Assembly: GCF_000691865.1 (NCBI RefSeq)
Contig: NZ_JMIO01000001.1
Location: 1-34,768 of the forward strand
DNA: 34,768 bases
Source: Methanoculleus sp. MH98A
GTDB lineage: Archaea > Halobacteriota > Methanomicrobia > Methanomicrobiales > Methanoculleaceae
Direction of reading: 5' to 3'
Below the pieces are notes generated by a model. The model saw nothing but the letters and a program-made list of their open reading frames with translations. It made no database searches and was not told the DNA's origin. Position numbers and translations under genes: made by a program. Positions 16,868 through 24,421 of this stretch are shown here, piece after piece. The number at the start of each line of letters is the position of its first letter. The stretch's first letter is position 1.

Positions 16868-18406
16868 TCAGGAGTACTTCCGCCAGAACATGGAGAGTCT
16901 CCTCGACTCGCCCCACCGTTCGTCGAGCTGGTCGATGATCCCGTTGATCCGCTGCACCTGCTGGCGGATCTTCTCCGTCGTCTCGATATCGTCGAGCAGT
17001 TCGGCCCGCCCCATGATCGCCTGGAGCGGGTTCCTTATATGGTCGGCAAGGAGAGCGAACTGCTCCATGTTCCGATCGATCTGAGCGTAGGCTTTCGATT
17101 TCAGGTCTTCGACCTCCCTCTGGGCGGTGACGTCTCTCGCAACGGTGACGACCCTCACGACCTCGCCGTGCTCGAAGATCGGGATCCGCATCTCCCGCAG
17201 AATCATGATCCGGTCGCCCGTCTTAAGAGACCGTTCCGACGTCAGCGGCCGGCCGGTCCGGATGACCCGCTCGTAGAGCTGACGCGTCGCAGGAGGGAAG
17301 AACGGCACGACGGAGAAGAGATCCTTTCCGACGACGTTTGTTTCGAGCCCGAGGTCTTCGCACCAGGCGACGAAGGCGTCGTTCGCGAGAAGGAGGGTGA
17401 GACGGGTATCGACGACGGTGACGGTGTCGGTGATGGCGTCGAGAACGATCTGGTAGAGGCCCTCCGACGCCCGGAAGACGTACTCGGACTGCTTCCGGTC
17501 GATCGCGCCCGCGATGATATGGACGGCCGCAGAAAGAAGCGCCACATCCTCTTCCGCAAAACAGGCCTCGTCGCCGTCCATATCAAACCCGAAAAAGCCG
17601 ACGGGCGCTCCGTTCAGCCGGAGCGGGATCATCAGGATCACGGTAGCGCCGTGCCGCCTCAGGAACTCGCGTTCTATTCTATCCGGCCGCCCGTCCCCGG
17701 ACGCCCCGTTCACGATCACGGTCTCGCCTTCGAGAACCCGCACGGCCCACCGGGGCGGATCGCCCTTGAAGAGGTTGCGGGACTCGCCCCGCAGCGGGGC
17801 CTGCCCCGCCCGGCACCATTCGTGCGTCGTCCCGAGAAGTGTCCGGAGATCGTTGAAGAGAGCGAGATAGACCCTGCATGCCCCGCATGCACGGCCGAGA
17901 TCCTCGAGCGAGTCGTCGATCGCCGGATCGATCTCTGCCGTGTCCATGAACCGGGCGGGCATCGCCGCGACGGCCCGCTCCAGGCTGCTGCGGCGACCGG
18001 GTGCATCGTTGACCTCGATGCAGGAGAGGAGAAGCCAGACGTCGGCGGTTCCGGGGTCGCGGACGGTGCTGAGCGATATTCGGGAGGGGAACGAGGATGC
18101 ATCCCTCCGCCGGGCGGCAACCGTCCCGGTCCACCCTCCGGCAGAGAGAGCACGGTCGATGCAGTCCCGCCCCTCTTCGGCGGAGAGCCAGAGACGGGTC
18201 ACCGGTTTTCCGACCACCTCTGAGAGGTCGTAGCCCCACATGGCAAGCAGGGAAGGGTTGGCAAAAGCGATGCTCCCCTGCCGATCAGCGATGCAGAGCC
18301 CGGAGAGCGAGGTCTCGATCACCTGCTGCAGCATCGCAGCGGTGACGTCGGGCGTCGTCTCGGGGGTCCTGCCGGCCTCCAGGCGGCTCGTCGTATTAGA
18401 ATCCAT
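16868..18406 (-). CDS. PAS-GAF-PAS sensor protein with histidine-kinase dimerisation stub
   Basis: The 512-residue soluble protein has a PAS domain (about 25-130; GLCIADRQGSIAFANPSLLA), a GAF domain (about 145-305; TVILMIPLRLNGAPVGFFGF) and a second PAS with PAC (about 315-435; DTVTVVDTRLTLLLANDAFV ... VVTVARDVTAQREVE). It ends with a helical segment (about 440-500) reading ALLADHIRNPLQAIMGRAEL, a HisKA-like phosphoacceptor helix with His. It stops there: no HATPase domain follows and the next frame is another gene. Such truncated sensors are frequent in Methanomicrobiales and may act through a partner ATPase. A TATA-like AGTTATAATACC is about 105 nt upstream. Ligands of the PAS/GAF domains are unknown. 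Confidence 0.88.
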   Translation of the reverse strand: MDSNTTSRLEAGRTPETTPDVTAAMLQQVIETSLSGLCIADRQGSIAFANPSLLAMWGYDLSEVVGKPVTRLWLSAEEGRDCIDRALSAGGWTGTVAARRRDASSFPSRISLSTVRDPGTADVWLLLSCIEVNDAPGRRSSLERAVAAMPARFMDTAEIDPAIDDSLEDLGRACGACRVYLALFNDLRTLLGTTHEWCRAGQAPLRGESRNLFKGDPPRWAVRVLEGETVIVNGASGDGRPDRIEREFLRRHGATVILMIPLRLNGAPVGFFGFDMDGDEACFAEEDVALLSAAVHIIAGAIDRKQSEYVFRASEGLYQIVLDAITDTVTVVDTRLTLLLANDAFVAWCEDLGLETNVVGKDLFSVVPFFPPATRQLYERVIRTGRPLTSERSLKTGDRIMILREMRIPIFEHGEVVRVVTVARDVTAQREVEDLKSKAYAQIDRNMEQFALLADHIRNPLQAIMGRAELLDDIETTEKIRQQVQRINGIIDQLDERWGESRRLSMFWRKYS

Positions 18407-18564
18407 ATAGAGAACGTCCCGGGCGACCGATCAGAGCCGCCCTGGCCGTCCCGGGGAGCACCGGCATGCGACCTCCCCGGATGACCAGGATGATTAATCC
18501 CCGGGCCTGGTATTATAACTTTTCGTTTGCGCCGCACCGATCCCTCCCCGCAAAAACACCGGGA

Positions 18565-19239
18565 TCAGACGCCGGTTTCAGCCCTTCGCGAATAACTCCG
18601 GTAGGTCACGAGAAGTGCGGCGCCGATCAGGAGGAAGACGGCAAGCGAGACCCAGAACCCGGCTCCCGGCGGGATGAGGTTCACGACGTAATCGATGCCG
18701 AGGGCGATGGCAAAACTGCCGATGAAGCCGCCGATGGCGATGCAGGAGATGACCTCCGTCTTCGTCATCCCGAGCATTCTCCCGACGACGGAACCGACGA
18801 TGCTTCCCGACCCATCGAAGGGGAGAGCCACGAAAGCAATGAGGCCGACGAAGTAGAGCCGTTCAAGCCATGGCCGCCGGTCGAGGAACGTCCTGCCTGC
18901 TTGCGTGAACCGGCTGACCCGGGGGCCGATGTGGGGGACGCGCAGGACCAGCGGGAAGTTCCAGGCCATAAAAAGCCCGCCGGCGAAGTCCAGGAACGCC
19001 AGGGCGAACGCGGCCAGCCACCACGGAACCCCGCAGAGGATGCAGACCGGGATGATCGTCTCCCGGCCGAGCGGCGGGACGATGTAGGCGACCATCATTC
19101 CGAAGAGCAGGAGCCACTGCTCCGCCGGAAGGAAGAACCATACGACGGCCAGGAAGAGCCCGCAGAGCAGGAACGGAACCGAGACCTTCAGCCAGCTCGT
19201 CGTATCGTCGTCATCGCCCCACACATCGATCTGCCGCAT
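18565..19239 (-). CDS. COG2426-type small multidrug export-like membrane protein
   Basis: The 224-residue polytopic membrane protein has five to six hydrophobic segments, among them VPFLLCGLFLAVVWFFL, WLLLFGMMVAYIVPPLG and VSLAVFLLIGAALLVTY. The motif LGRETIIPVCILCGVP and GFIGSFAIALGIDYVV fit the family annotated as putative small multidrug export proteins (COG2426, PF06695). Experimental support for export in that family is thin. An acidic N-terminal lead (VWGDDDDTTSW) precedes the first segment. GGTGA lies about 10 nt before the ATG. It stands alone between the PAS sensor and ribL, in the same direction as both. Confidence 0.8.
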   Translation of the reverse strand: MRQIDVWGDDDDTTSWLKVSVPFLLCGLFLAVVWFFLPAEQWLLLFGMMVAYIVPPLGRETIIPVCILCGVPWWLAAFALAFLDFAGGLFMAWNFPLVLRVPHIGPRVSRFTQAGRTFLDRRPWLERLYFVGLIAFVALPFDGSGSIVGSVVGRMLGMTKTEVISCIAIGGFIGSFAIALGIDYVVNLIPPGAGFWVSLAVFLLIGAALLVTYRSYSRRAETGV

Positions 19240-19286
19240 GAACCGCCGTCACCTGCGGGTATTTCCCGCGCTTTCCGGGGGCCGGG

Positions 19287-19736
19287 TCACTCCTCACCGT
19301 GATATCCGGTGGAATCCGGGGGGGCCCGGGTATTCAGGATACGTTCGATGATCTTCGACGAACTGGCAAGCGAGCCGGGATATCCGGGTATCCGGACGAC
19401 GTCCGCGTCGAGCCCGCGCTCCCGGAGCTTCTGCCGGAGGTGCTCCTCGTCGAAATGCTGGTTAAACCCGAGCGTGATGATGTCGGGCCGGATCTCCGCT
19501 ATCGGCCTGAACATGTCACGGAGGTCGCCGAGGAGCGCGTGGTCTACCGGCTTTAACGCCCGGACCATCCGGAGCCGCTGGTCTTCCGGGAGGATCGGTT
19601 TCGGCTTATGCTTCACGTTCGCGTCCCGCGCCACGATCACGGAGAGTTCGTCGCCGAGGTTCCGGGACTCCTCGAGATAGTAGAGGTGTCCGGGATGGAG
19701 GATATCGAACGTCCCCGTCGCGACCACGCGGATCAC
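19287..19736 (-). CDS. ribL: Archaeal FAD synthase (RibL-type nucleotidyltransferase)
   Basis: The 149-residue cytidylyltransferase-fold enzyme has the HxGH motif in VATGTFDILHPGHLYYLEES near the N-terminus, KPKPILPEDQRLRMV at about 46-60 and the late motif SSSKIIERI, equivalent to ISSTxI. Length and motifs fit archaeal RibL, which makes FAD from FMN and CTP or ATP. The start is GTG at 19734-19736. It overlaps the stop of the upstream JAMM gene in a GTGA, so translation is coupled. Translating further upstream in this frame gives low-complexity sequence, so the GTG start is preferred. A related glycerol-3-phosphate cytidylyltransferase cannot be fully excluded. Confidence 0.85.
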   Translation of the reverse strand: MIRVVATGTFDILHPGHLYYLEESRNLGDELSVIVARDANVKHKPKPILPEDQRLRMVRALKPVDHALLGDLRDMFRPIAEIRPDIITLGFNQHFDEEHLRQKLRERGLDADVVRIPGYPGSLASSSKIIERILNTRAPPDSTGYHGEE

Positions 19737-20104
19737 TCGACCACCTCGAGACGTGTCGCGCTGCCGTCCGCCCGGTAGCACCGCCAGTCCCTCTTCCCGT
19801 AGGGGTAGCCGACGATGATGTGGTACCGCCCCACCGAGGGGAAGAACCTGAGATCCGCCGTCGACGGGGAGAGAACGCCGTTCGGATGGCTGTGGGCGCT
19901 GCCGGCCTGGTGGGTGTCCAGCGGGAGCATATCGACGAAGAACGAGGCGCTCTCTTCCCCGACGATGGTGCCGGGCACCAGGTCGAGGTCCCGGATAACG
20001 CCGTCCTGCTCCCGCAGCACGGCAACGAATTCGTTCGGGTGATGTTCCCGCCCAAGTTCGAAGAGCATCGAAAGCAGATCCCTGCTGATCCCGCATATGG
20101 CCAT
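19733..20104 (-). CDS. JAMM/MPN-domain metallopeptidase (Mov34/PAD-1 family)
   Basis: The JAMM zinc signature is complete: Glu in HPNEFVAVLRE, HSHPNG, then seven residues to Ser and two to Asp (SPSTAD). The family includes archaeal desampylases and related isopeptidases that cleave ubiquitin-like SAMP tags; this short stand-alone form (123 residues from the chosen ATG) may do so or act on other amide bonds. I choose the ATG at 20102-20104, since a TATA-like CTTATGTTT lies about 28 nt upstream, giving a leaderless mRNA. An upstream ATG at 20132-20134 falls inside that element. The gene is coupled to ribL by a 4-nt overlap. A 16-bp palindrome upstream may be an operator. Confidence 0.85.
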   Translation of the reverse strand: MAICGISRDLLSMLFELGREHHPNEFVAVLREQDGVIRDLDLVPGTIVGEESASFFVDMLPLDTHQAGSAHSHPNGVLSPSTADLRFFPSVGRYHIIVGYPYGKRDWRCYRADGSATRLEVVE

Positions 20105-20146
20105 TCTACTGAATGGTAGGGGAGGAGGAAACATAAGCCCTCGCGT

Positions 20147-20162
20147 CGGGCATGCATGCCCG
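20147..20162. promoter_or_regulatory. Perfect 16-bp palindrome upstream of the JAMM-ribL operon
   Basis: CGGGCATGCATGCCCG is fully self-complementary. It lies about 13-15 nt upstream of the presumed TATA element of the JAMM-ribL operon, where an activator or repressor dimer could bind. Confidence 0.35.
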
Positions 20163-20183
20163 GACCTGCGGAGGGGTCTTGAG

Positions 20184-20188
20184 AAAAA
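20184..20188 (-). terminator. T5 run after the cupredoxin-FAS1 gene
   Basis: Five T on the minus strand occur 10 nt after the TAA, a weak archaeal termination signal. Confidence 0.35.
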
Positions 20189-20197
20189 TGGGATCGG

Positions 20198-21133
20198 TTA
20201 AGGGATGACCCGTTGCTCTTCATCCGGGGCTGCCGGGGTCACGTTCTCAACCACGGTCGCGTTCTCCGCAGGGGTCGCGTTCTCCGCAGGGGTCACGTTC
20301 TCCGGCGGCAGGAGATCCGGCGGCACGAGAACCGTGTCGATGATATGGACGATGCCGTTCTCGGCCGCAAGGTCGGAGGCGACGATGGTGCCGTTCTCTA
20401 CCGTGAGATTGCCGTCGGCCGCGCTGACGTTGAGGCTGTCTCCGGTGAGGGCCTCAAGAACCGTCTCGTTCCCGGTGACGTTCGTCTCTTCCATCAGGTC
20501 TTCTTCGGTGTAGTTCCCCCTCACCACATGGTGCATGAGCAGGGAATCAAGCATCTCCGTGTCGTTTAAAAGCGCAGTACGGGTCTCGTTATCGAGTGCC
20601 TCGAAAGCGGCATCGTCCGGAGCAAAGACCGTGTACGGCCCGCCGGCGCCAAGCACCGTCTGTGCGAGCCCGGCCTTCCCGACCGCATCCGCAAAGGAAG
20701 TCAGGTTCTCGTCCCCGGCGATCAGGTCGGCCAGCGTCATGTTCCCCGGCTCCTCCCCGGTTTCATTCCCGTTCTCCTCGACCATCATCCCCTCCGGGAC
20801 GACGATCACGACTCCCTGCATGGGCGTACGCCGCGTCGAGGCGTTGAGCGTACAGCCGTACGGATAGGTTCCCGTATCGGCAAACGTGTAGTTGAACGTC
20901 TCGTTCTGCTCGATCGGCCCGGAGTCGAAGACCCCGCCCGTGCTGGTGACGGTATGGCTCACCTCATCGTAATTCGTCCAGGTTACCGCTGTATTGCCCT
21001 CGACCGTGAGCGAGGCGGGGATGTACTCCCCGCCGCGTATATCGACGTCGGCGGTCGCCGCGAGAACCGGCAGGGCAACGAGTCCGATGACCAGGACGGC
21101 TGCGAGCCCGAGTATGGTTGAATTCATTCTCAT
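20198..21133 (-). CDS. Secreted cupredoxin-fasciclin (FAS1) two-domain protein
   Basis: The 311-residue precursor has a signal peptide (LGLAAVLVIGLVALPVLAA, cut near 26). A plastocyanin-like domain (about 27-113) follows, with His60 in DEVSHTV and Cys94 in YPYGCTLNAS. A FAS1 domain spans about 131-272 (GGPYTVFAPDDAAFEAL and NGIVHIIDTVLVP are its H1 and H2 boxes). The Pro/Glu/Asn tail PENVTPAENATPAENAT is repetitive. The usual second copper His, three residues after Cys, is Asn97, and Met105 is further away than normal. At least ten N-x-S/T sequons suggest N-glycosylation at the cell surface. FAS1 domains mediate adhesion; an electron-transfer role is doubtful without the ligand. GGTGAG precedes the ATG. 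The leader is long and structured. Confidence 0.88.
   Translation of the reverse strand: MRMNSTILGLAAVLVIGLVALPVLAATADVDIRGGEYIPASLTVEGNTAVTWTNYDEVSHTVTSTGGVFDSGPIEQNETFNYTFADTGTYPYGCTLNASTRRTPMQGVVIVVPEGMMVEENGNETGEEPGNMTLADLIAGDENLTSFADAVGKAGLAQTVLGAGGPYTVFAPDDAAFEALDNETRTALLNDTEMLDSLLMHHVVRGNYTEEDLMEETNVTGNETVLEALTGDSLNVSAADGNLTVENGTIVASDLAAENGIVHIIDTVLVPPDLLPPENVTPAENATPAENATVVENVTPAAPDEEQRVIP
20255..20308 (-). repeat. Three 18-bp direct repeats coding for the PAENAT tail
   Basis: GGTCGCGTTCTCCGCAGG occurs twice exactly at 20255-20272 and 20273-20290. A third, diverged copy is at 20291-20308. They encode six-residue repeats in the tail and are likely to vary in number between strains. 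Confidence 0.75.
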
Positions 21134-21154
21134 GCAGTCTCACCACATTTACGT

Positions 21155-21234
21155 GTCCTGGCAGGGAGAACAGCCGGGACCATTCCGGAATCGAACCGGA
21201 ACGGTTCGGCACCGCTCGCCGCTGCCACGGGCAG
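21155..21234 (-). promoter_or_regulatory. Structured 5' leader of the cupredoxin-FAS1 gene
   Basis: Reading the minus strand from the promoter, four hairpins follow each other: CTGCC-CGT-GGCAG (21234-21222), CGGT-GCCGA-ACCG (21214-21202), TTCCGGTTCGATTCCGGAA (21201-21183) and GTCC..GGC/GCC..GGAC (21180-21155). The third looks like a tRNA T-arm with a TTCGATT loop, but no acceptor stem surrounds it. The leader ends 22 nt before the ATG. It may be a cis-regulatory RNA or a protein-binding leader. Confidence 0.4.
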
Positions 21235-21250
21235 GAAAATAACTGCACAA

Positions 21251-21272
21251 TTATATAAGTATTGTTATAAAT
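21251..21272 (-). promoter_or_regulatory. Two overlapping TATA elements upstream of the cupredoxin-FAS1 gene
   Basis: The minus strand holds TTTATAAC (21265-21272) and TTATATAA (21251-21258). Transcription from either would give a leader of roughly 95-110 nt. Confidence 0.5.
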
Positions 21273-21337
21273 TTCGGAGATCGGCATCCCGGCCGTCCCT
21301 GCCCCGCCTCGCATGAGGATCTGCGGGAGCAGGCTGC

Positions 21338-22762
21338 TCAGAACGGTCCGTCCTGTTCGAAGCTCCTCTTCATCCTGATGGCGAGTTCCGCCTTGAAGAG
21401 TTCCTTCCCGAGGTAGGCGGCGTGATCGAGCCGGGAGAGGCTTGCGTTTGCAAGAAGCGTGTAAAAGACGTCTTCCCACCGCTTCCCCCGCACGGCACGG
21501 CCTTTATGGACCGCAACGATCCGGTCCCCCTCGATACCGATACGGATGCACCCCAGGGGATCGTAGACGATCTCGTCGGGCATGGGAAGCGCATCCTCGA
21601 CGCTCCCGTACTCCAGCGGCGGTTCCCGCCGCCGTCGCTTCTCCTTCAGGATCAGGAGATCGAGCCCAAGGTCCTTGGGGTACGGGCGATCGGTCGTGAG
21701 GGCCATCATCTCGGTTGCCCGCCGCATCTCCGCGACCGACCCTCGCGTCTTGTCGCTGTGCTCGCTCGTGAAGACGACCGCAGCCCCGACCTCGTGCGCC
21801 ATCCCCGCAAGCAGGGCGTTCGCCCCGGGGGAGTCGGCATCCAGCAGTTCCACGACGTTGCCCGCCCCGAAGAAGAGCGGGCGGGGGGCACCGGCGAACC
21901 CGGCAAGCGAGTCCGTCAGCCCGGAACCCGCCGGCTGGAGGAGGGGATCGGCGATCAGGCAGCGGATCCCGGCCTCCTCCGCGGCGGCAAGGTTCTCTTC
22001 AAGCGACCGCTCGCACGGCACCACGACCGCCGCCGCTCCGGCATCCGCGACCGCCCCCCCGACGGCGGGGATATTCCCCTCGTGCAGGGAGAGCACCAGG
22101 TCGGCGCGGGAGAGCGCCGCCGCGATGAGGTCGGGGTCCTGCGTATCGACGGCGAGAGGCCCCTCGATATCCGCGAGGGCCGAAAAGCACCGCTCGACGT
22201 CGGCGGGAGCCGCATCGAACCCGAACCCCAGGTCGACGATATCGGCTCCGTCGGCAAAGAACCGCCGGACGTCGGCGAGGAGATCGTCGCGCTTGTGCGC
22301 ATCCATGATCTCCGCGAGCACCTTCATCCTCGAATCCCCGCCGATCTTCACGCCGCGGACGATGAAGTCCGCCTCCGCCTCCGCTTCCCGGAGCGCCACC
22401 TGCCGGCAGGCCTCCTCGCGACGCTTCTCTGCGAGGAACTCGTCGGCGGGGACGGTCTTGGAGAGCCGGACGGTATCAAGCATCGAGAGAACCAGCGGGA
22501 GATCGGCCGCATGCCGCGGGCCGCGGTAGACCGGGACGCCGGTCTCGCGCTCGACGTCGGCAAACGACGCGGTGCACATCCCGGAGACGATCGCCATATT
22601 GTAGTTGCCGCCGGCAAGCAATCGCCGGAGTTCTCCGGGGGCAAGAAACGATGCAATTTCGCCGGTAACCACCACGTCTATCTCATAGCGGTCGCTAAAT
22701 CGCCGGGCCGCCGACTTCACGATGCCGACCGTTGCCGATCCGGTCGGGAGGAGAATGTGCAT
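21338..22762 (-). CDS. Dihydropteroate-synthase-related protein (TIGR00284-like)
   Basis: The 474-residue protein has an N-terminal archaeal domain (about 1-130, MHILLPTGSATVGIVKSAAR). A TIM-barrel of the DHPS/pterin-binding superfamily follows (about 145-400), with GADIVDLGFGFDAAPADVER and GPLAVDTQDPDLIAAAL, matching the ..DIG..S.. and ..SIDT motifs. A C-terminal extension runs to residue 474. Methanogens make tetrahydromethanopterin, and a protein of this type has been proposed for pterin-aminobenzoate condensation, but the assignment to that step is inference. The ATG at 22760-22762 is favoured because a TATA-like GATTATTTG lies about 31 nt upstream; an alternative GTG is three codons earlier. 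It is divergent from the PHP gene with only about 43 nt between start codons. Confidence 0.8.
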   Translation of the reverse strand: MHILLPTGSATVGIVKSAARRFSDRYEIDVVVTGEIASFLAPGELRRLLAGGNYNMAIVSGMCTASFADVERETGVPVYRGPRHAADLPLVLSMLDTVRLSKTVPADEFLAEKRREEACRQVALREAEAEADFIVRGVKIGGDSRMKVLAEIMDAHKRDDLLADVRRFFADGADIVDLGFGFDAAPADVERCFSALADIEGPLAVDTQDPDLIAAALSRADLVLSLHEGNIPAVGGAVADAGAAAVVVPCERSLEENLAAAEEAGIRCLIADPLLQPAGSGLTDSLAGFAGAPRPLFFGAGNVVELLDADSPGANALLAGMAHEVGAAVVFTSEHSDKTRGSVAEMRRATEMMALTTDRPYPKDLGLDLLILKEKRRRREPPLEYGSVEDALPMPDEIVYDPLGCIRIGIEGDRIVAVHKGRAVRGKRWEDVFYTLLANASLSRLDHAAYLGKELFKAELAIRMKRSFEQDGPF

Positions 22763-22805
22763 ACACTTCACTTATTATTCTGAGGATGACAAATAATCTG
22801 ATCTC
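22763..22805. promoter_or_regulatory. Compact divergent promoter between the DHPS-like and PHP genes
   Basis: In 43 nt there is a TATA-like CTTATTATTC for the + strand gene (about 30 nt before its ATG) and GATTATTTG for the minus strand gene (about 31 nt before its ATG). The two core promoters overlap, so expression may be mutually exclusive. Confidence 0.45.
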
Positions 22806-23470
22806 ATGCTACGGTGCGATCTGCATGTCCACACCAGGTTCTCCAAGGACGGAGAGAGCAGTGTGGAGGAAATACTCCGGCGAGCGGAGGCGGTCGGGCT
22901 CGACGCCATCGCGATCACCGATCACGACACAGTGGAGGGCGCCCTCTACGCCCTCGAGTGCGATACCCCCGTGACCGTGATCCCGGGTATCGAGATCTCG
23001 ACGAAGCAGGGGCATCTCCTCGCACTCGGCGTCACGGAACCCCTCCCGGCGGGTCTCGACTTCTTCGAGACCGTCGCCGTCGCACGTGCCCATGGTGCTC
23101 TCCTGATTCTCCCGCACCCATACCACCGCTGGCGCCACGCGTCGGGAGAAGGCTCGCAGCCGGTATCGGCGCGGTGGACGCGGTGGAGGTCTTCAACAGC
23201 CGTTACATCACCGGGTCGGCGAACCGGAAAGCCGCAGTCATAGCAAAGAAGTTCGGTAAACCCGGCGTTGCCGGGAGCGACGCCCACAACGCCCGTTACG
23301 TCGGGTTCGGAGTCACCTACGTCACGGCCGAGCCGGATGTGGCCTCCATCCTCACCGCGATCCGGGAAGGCCGGACGATGGCGGGCGGGAGAATGACCCC
23401 GCTGCACACCTACACCCGCCAGTCCCTCAAGGGCGCCCTCCGTAGAATCCGGCGGACGGTACACCGATGA
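22806..23470 (+). pseudogene. PHP-domain metal-dependent phosphoesterase, single-base frameshift
   Basis: Two frames form one PHP-domain protein of about 221 residues. The first frame has [39 protein letters not shown] and HPYHRWRH. The second frame continues with [20 protein letters not shown] and the metal motif GSDAHNARYVG, ending RIRRTVHR at a TGA (23468-23470). The break is in the codon at about 23139, where GCGTC would read GGCGTC (Gly-Val) with one more base. All PHP metal-ligand motifs are intact across the two pieces. Function would be hydrolysis of a phosphoester such as a nucleotide or histidinol-like phosphate. As read it is broken. The stop overlaps truA in ATGA, so truA translation may suffer if the frame is really broken. 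Confidence 0.85.
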
Positions 23471-24279
23471 ACCTGGCGTTCCGCTTCTCGTACTTCGGGG
23501 ACCGGTTCTTCGGTTCGCAGATGCAGCCCGATCTCCGCACCGTGGAGGGCGAGTTCATCGGGGCCTGCAGGCTTCTTCGGCTCTTCGACGACTGGAGGGA
23601 GGCGAACTTCGCCACCGCCGGTCGCACCGACCGCGGGGTGCACGCCCGGTCCCAGGTCTGCTCGTTTCTGACCGATAAGCCGGAGCGGGCGATCGAAGCG
23701 CTGAACCGGGTGCTCCCGGCGGATATCTGGTGTACGGGGTGGGCCGAGGCTCCGGAAGGGTTTCATCCCCGGTACAGCGCCGTATCGAGGACATACCGCT
23801 ACTACTTCTCTGCCCCCGGTGATGCCGCCGCCATGCACGAGGCGGCGCAGGAGTTTCTCGGGCGCCACGACTTCTCGGCGTTCGCCCGTGCCGGCGACCG
23901 GAACCCCGAGCGGAGGATCCTCGCAGCACGGGTCTTTGCGGACGGGCGGTTCGCCGTATTCGAGGTGACGGGCGAGAGTTTCCTCTGGAACATGGTCAGG
24001 TGCATGGCAACGATGCTCGGACGGGTGGGAAGGGGCGAAGCCGGGGCCGGGGAGGTCGCACGGCTTCTTGCCGGGCCGGCGGAGCAAAGAGTCGCTGCAG
24101 CTCCTCCCGAGGGGCTGATCCTCTGGGATATCGATTGCGGGATTCCCTTCGCGCCCCTTTCGATCGACGCCAGGAGCAGCCGACATCTGGCCGACCGCCA
24201 TCGCTACCACGTCCTCATGGCGGAGGTCTCCGCACACCTTGCGCCGGATCACCGGCAGCCCGACACACCCGGAATATAA
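23467..24279 (+). CDS. truA: tRNA pseudouridine synthase TruA
   Basis: The 270-residue enzyme has the catalytic Asp in AGRTDRGVHARSQV at residue 55, the first-strand FRFSYFGDRFFGSQMQP, VSRTYRYYFSAP near 106-117 and FEVTGESFLWNMVRCMATML near 165-184. These are typical of TruA/Pus3 enzymes that convert U38-U40 of the tRNA anticodon arm to pseudouridine. The start ATG shares bases with the stop of the PHP gene (ATGA), implying coupled translation. A hairpin terminator follows about 30 nt after the stop. The length fits archaeal TruA. Confidence is high. Confidence 0.93.
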   Translation: MNLAFRFSYFGDRFFGSQMQPDLRTVEGEFIGACRLLRLFDDWREANFATAGRTDRGVHARSQVCSFLTDKPERAIEALNRVLPADIWCTGWAEAPEGFHPRYSAVSRTYRYYFSAPGDAAAMHEAAQEFLGRHDFSAFARAGDRNPERRILAARVFADGRFAVFEVTGESFLWNMVRCMATMLGRVGRGEAGAGEVARLLAGPAEQRVAAAPPEGLILWDIDCGIPFAPLSIDARSSRHLADRHRYHVLMAEVSAHLAPDHRQPDTPGI

Positions 24280-24308
24280 TACCTCCCAATGGGGCACTAT
24301 GATCCAGA

Positions 24309-24329
24309 GGGGATCGGGAAACCGACCCC
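24309..24329 (+). terminator. Hairpin with GAAA tetraloop after truA
   Basis: GGGG(A)TCGG-GAAA-CCGACCCC forms an 8-bp stem with one bulge, a GNRA loop and no long T-run (CCTTATT follows). It lies 30 nt after the truA stop and probably ends or protects that mRNA. Confidence 0.45.
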
Positions 24330-24421
24330 CCTTATTATCGCTGTTTTGAAAGGATCAGGGCGCAGACAGTGGATCTTCCGGAAGCGGTGCGGCAGGGGAA
24401 AACAGTCGTTCCGCCCATCAT

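Noticed and set aside
19737-20096. Longer RibL start in the upstream frame
   Set aside because: The extra residues are Arg/Gly-rich and overlap the JAMM gene; the GTG in the GTGA overlap gives the normal length.
21183-21201. Possible tRNA gene from a T-arm-like hairpin
   Set aside because: No matching acceptor stem or anticodon arm is found at the required spacing on the minus strand; only the T-arm fits.
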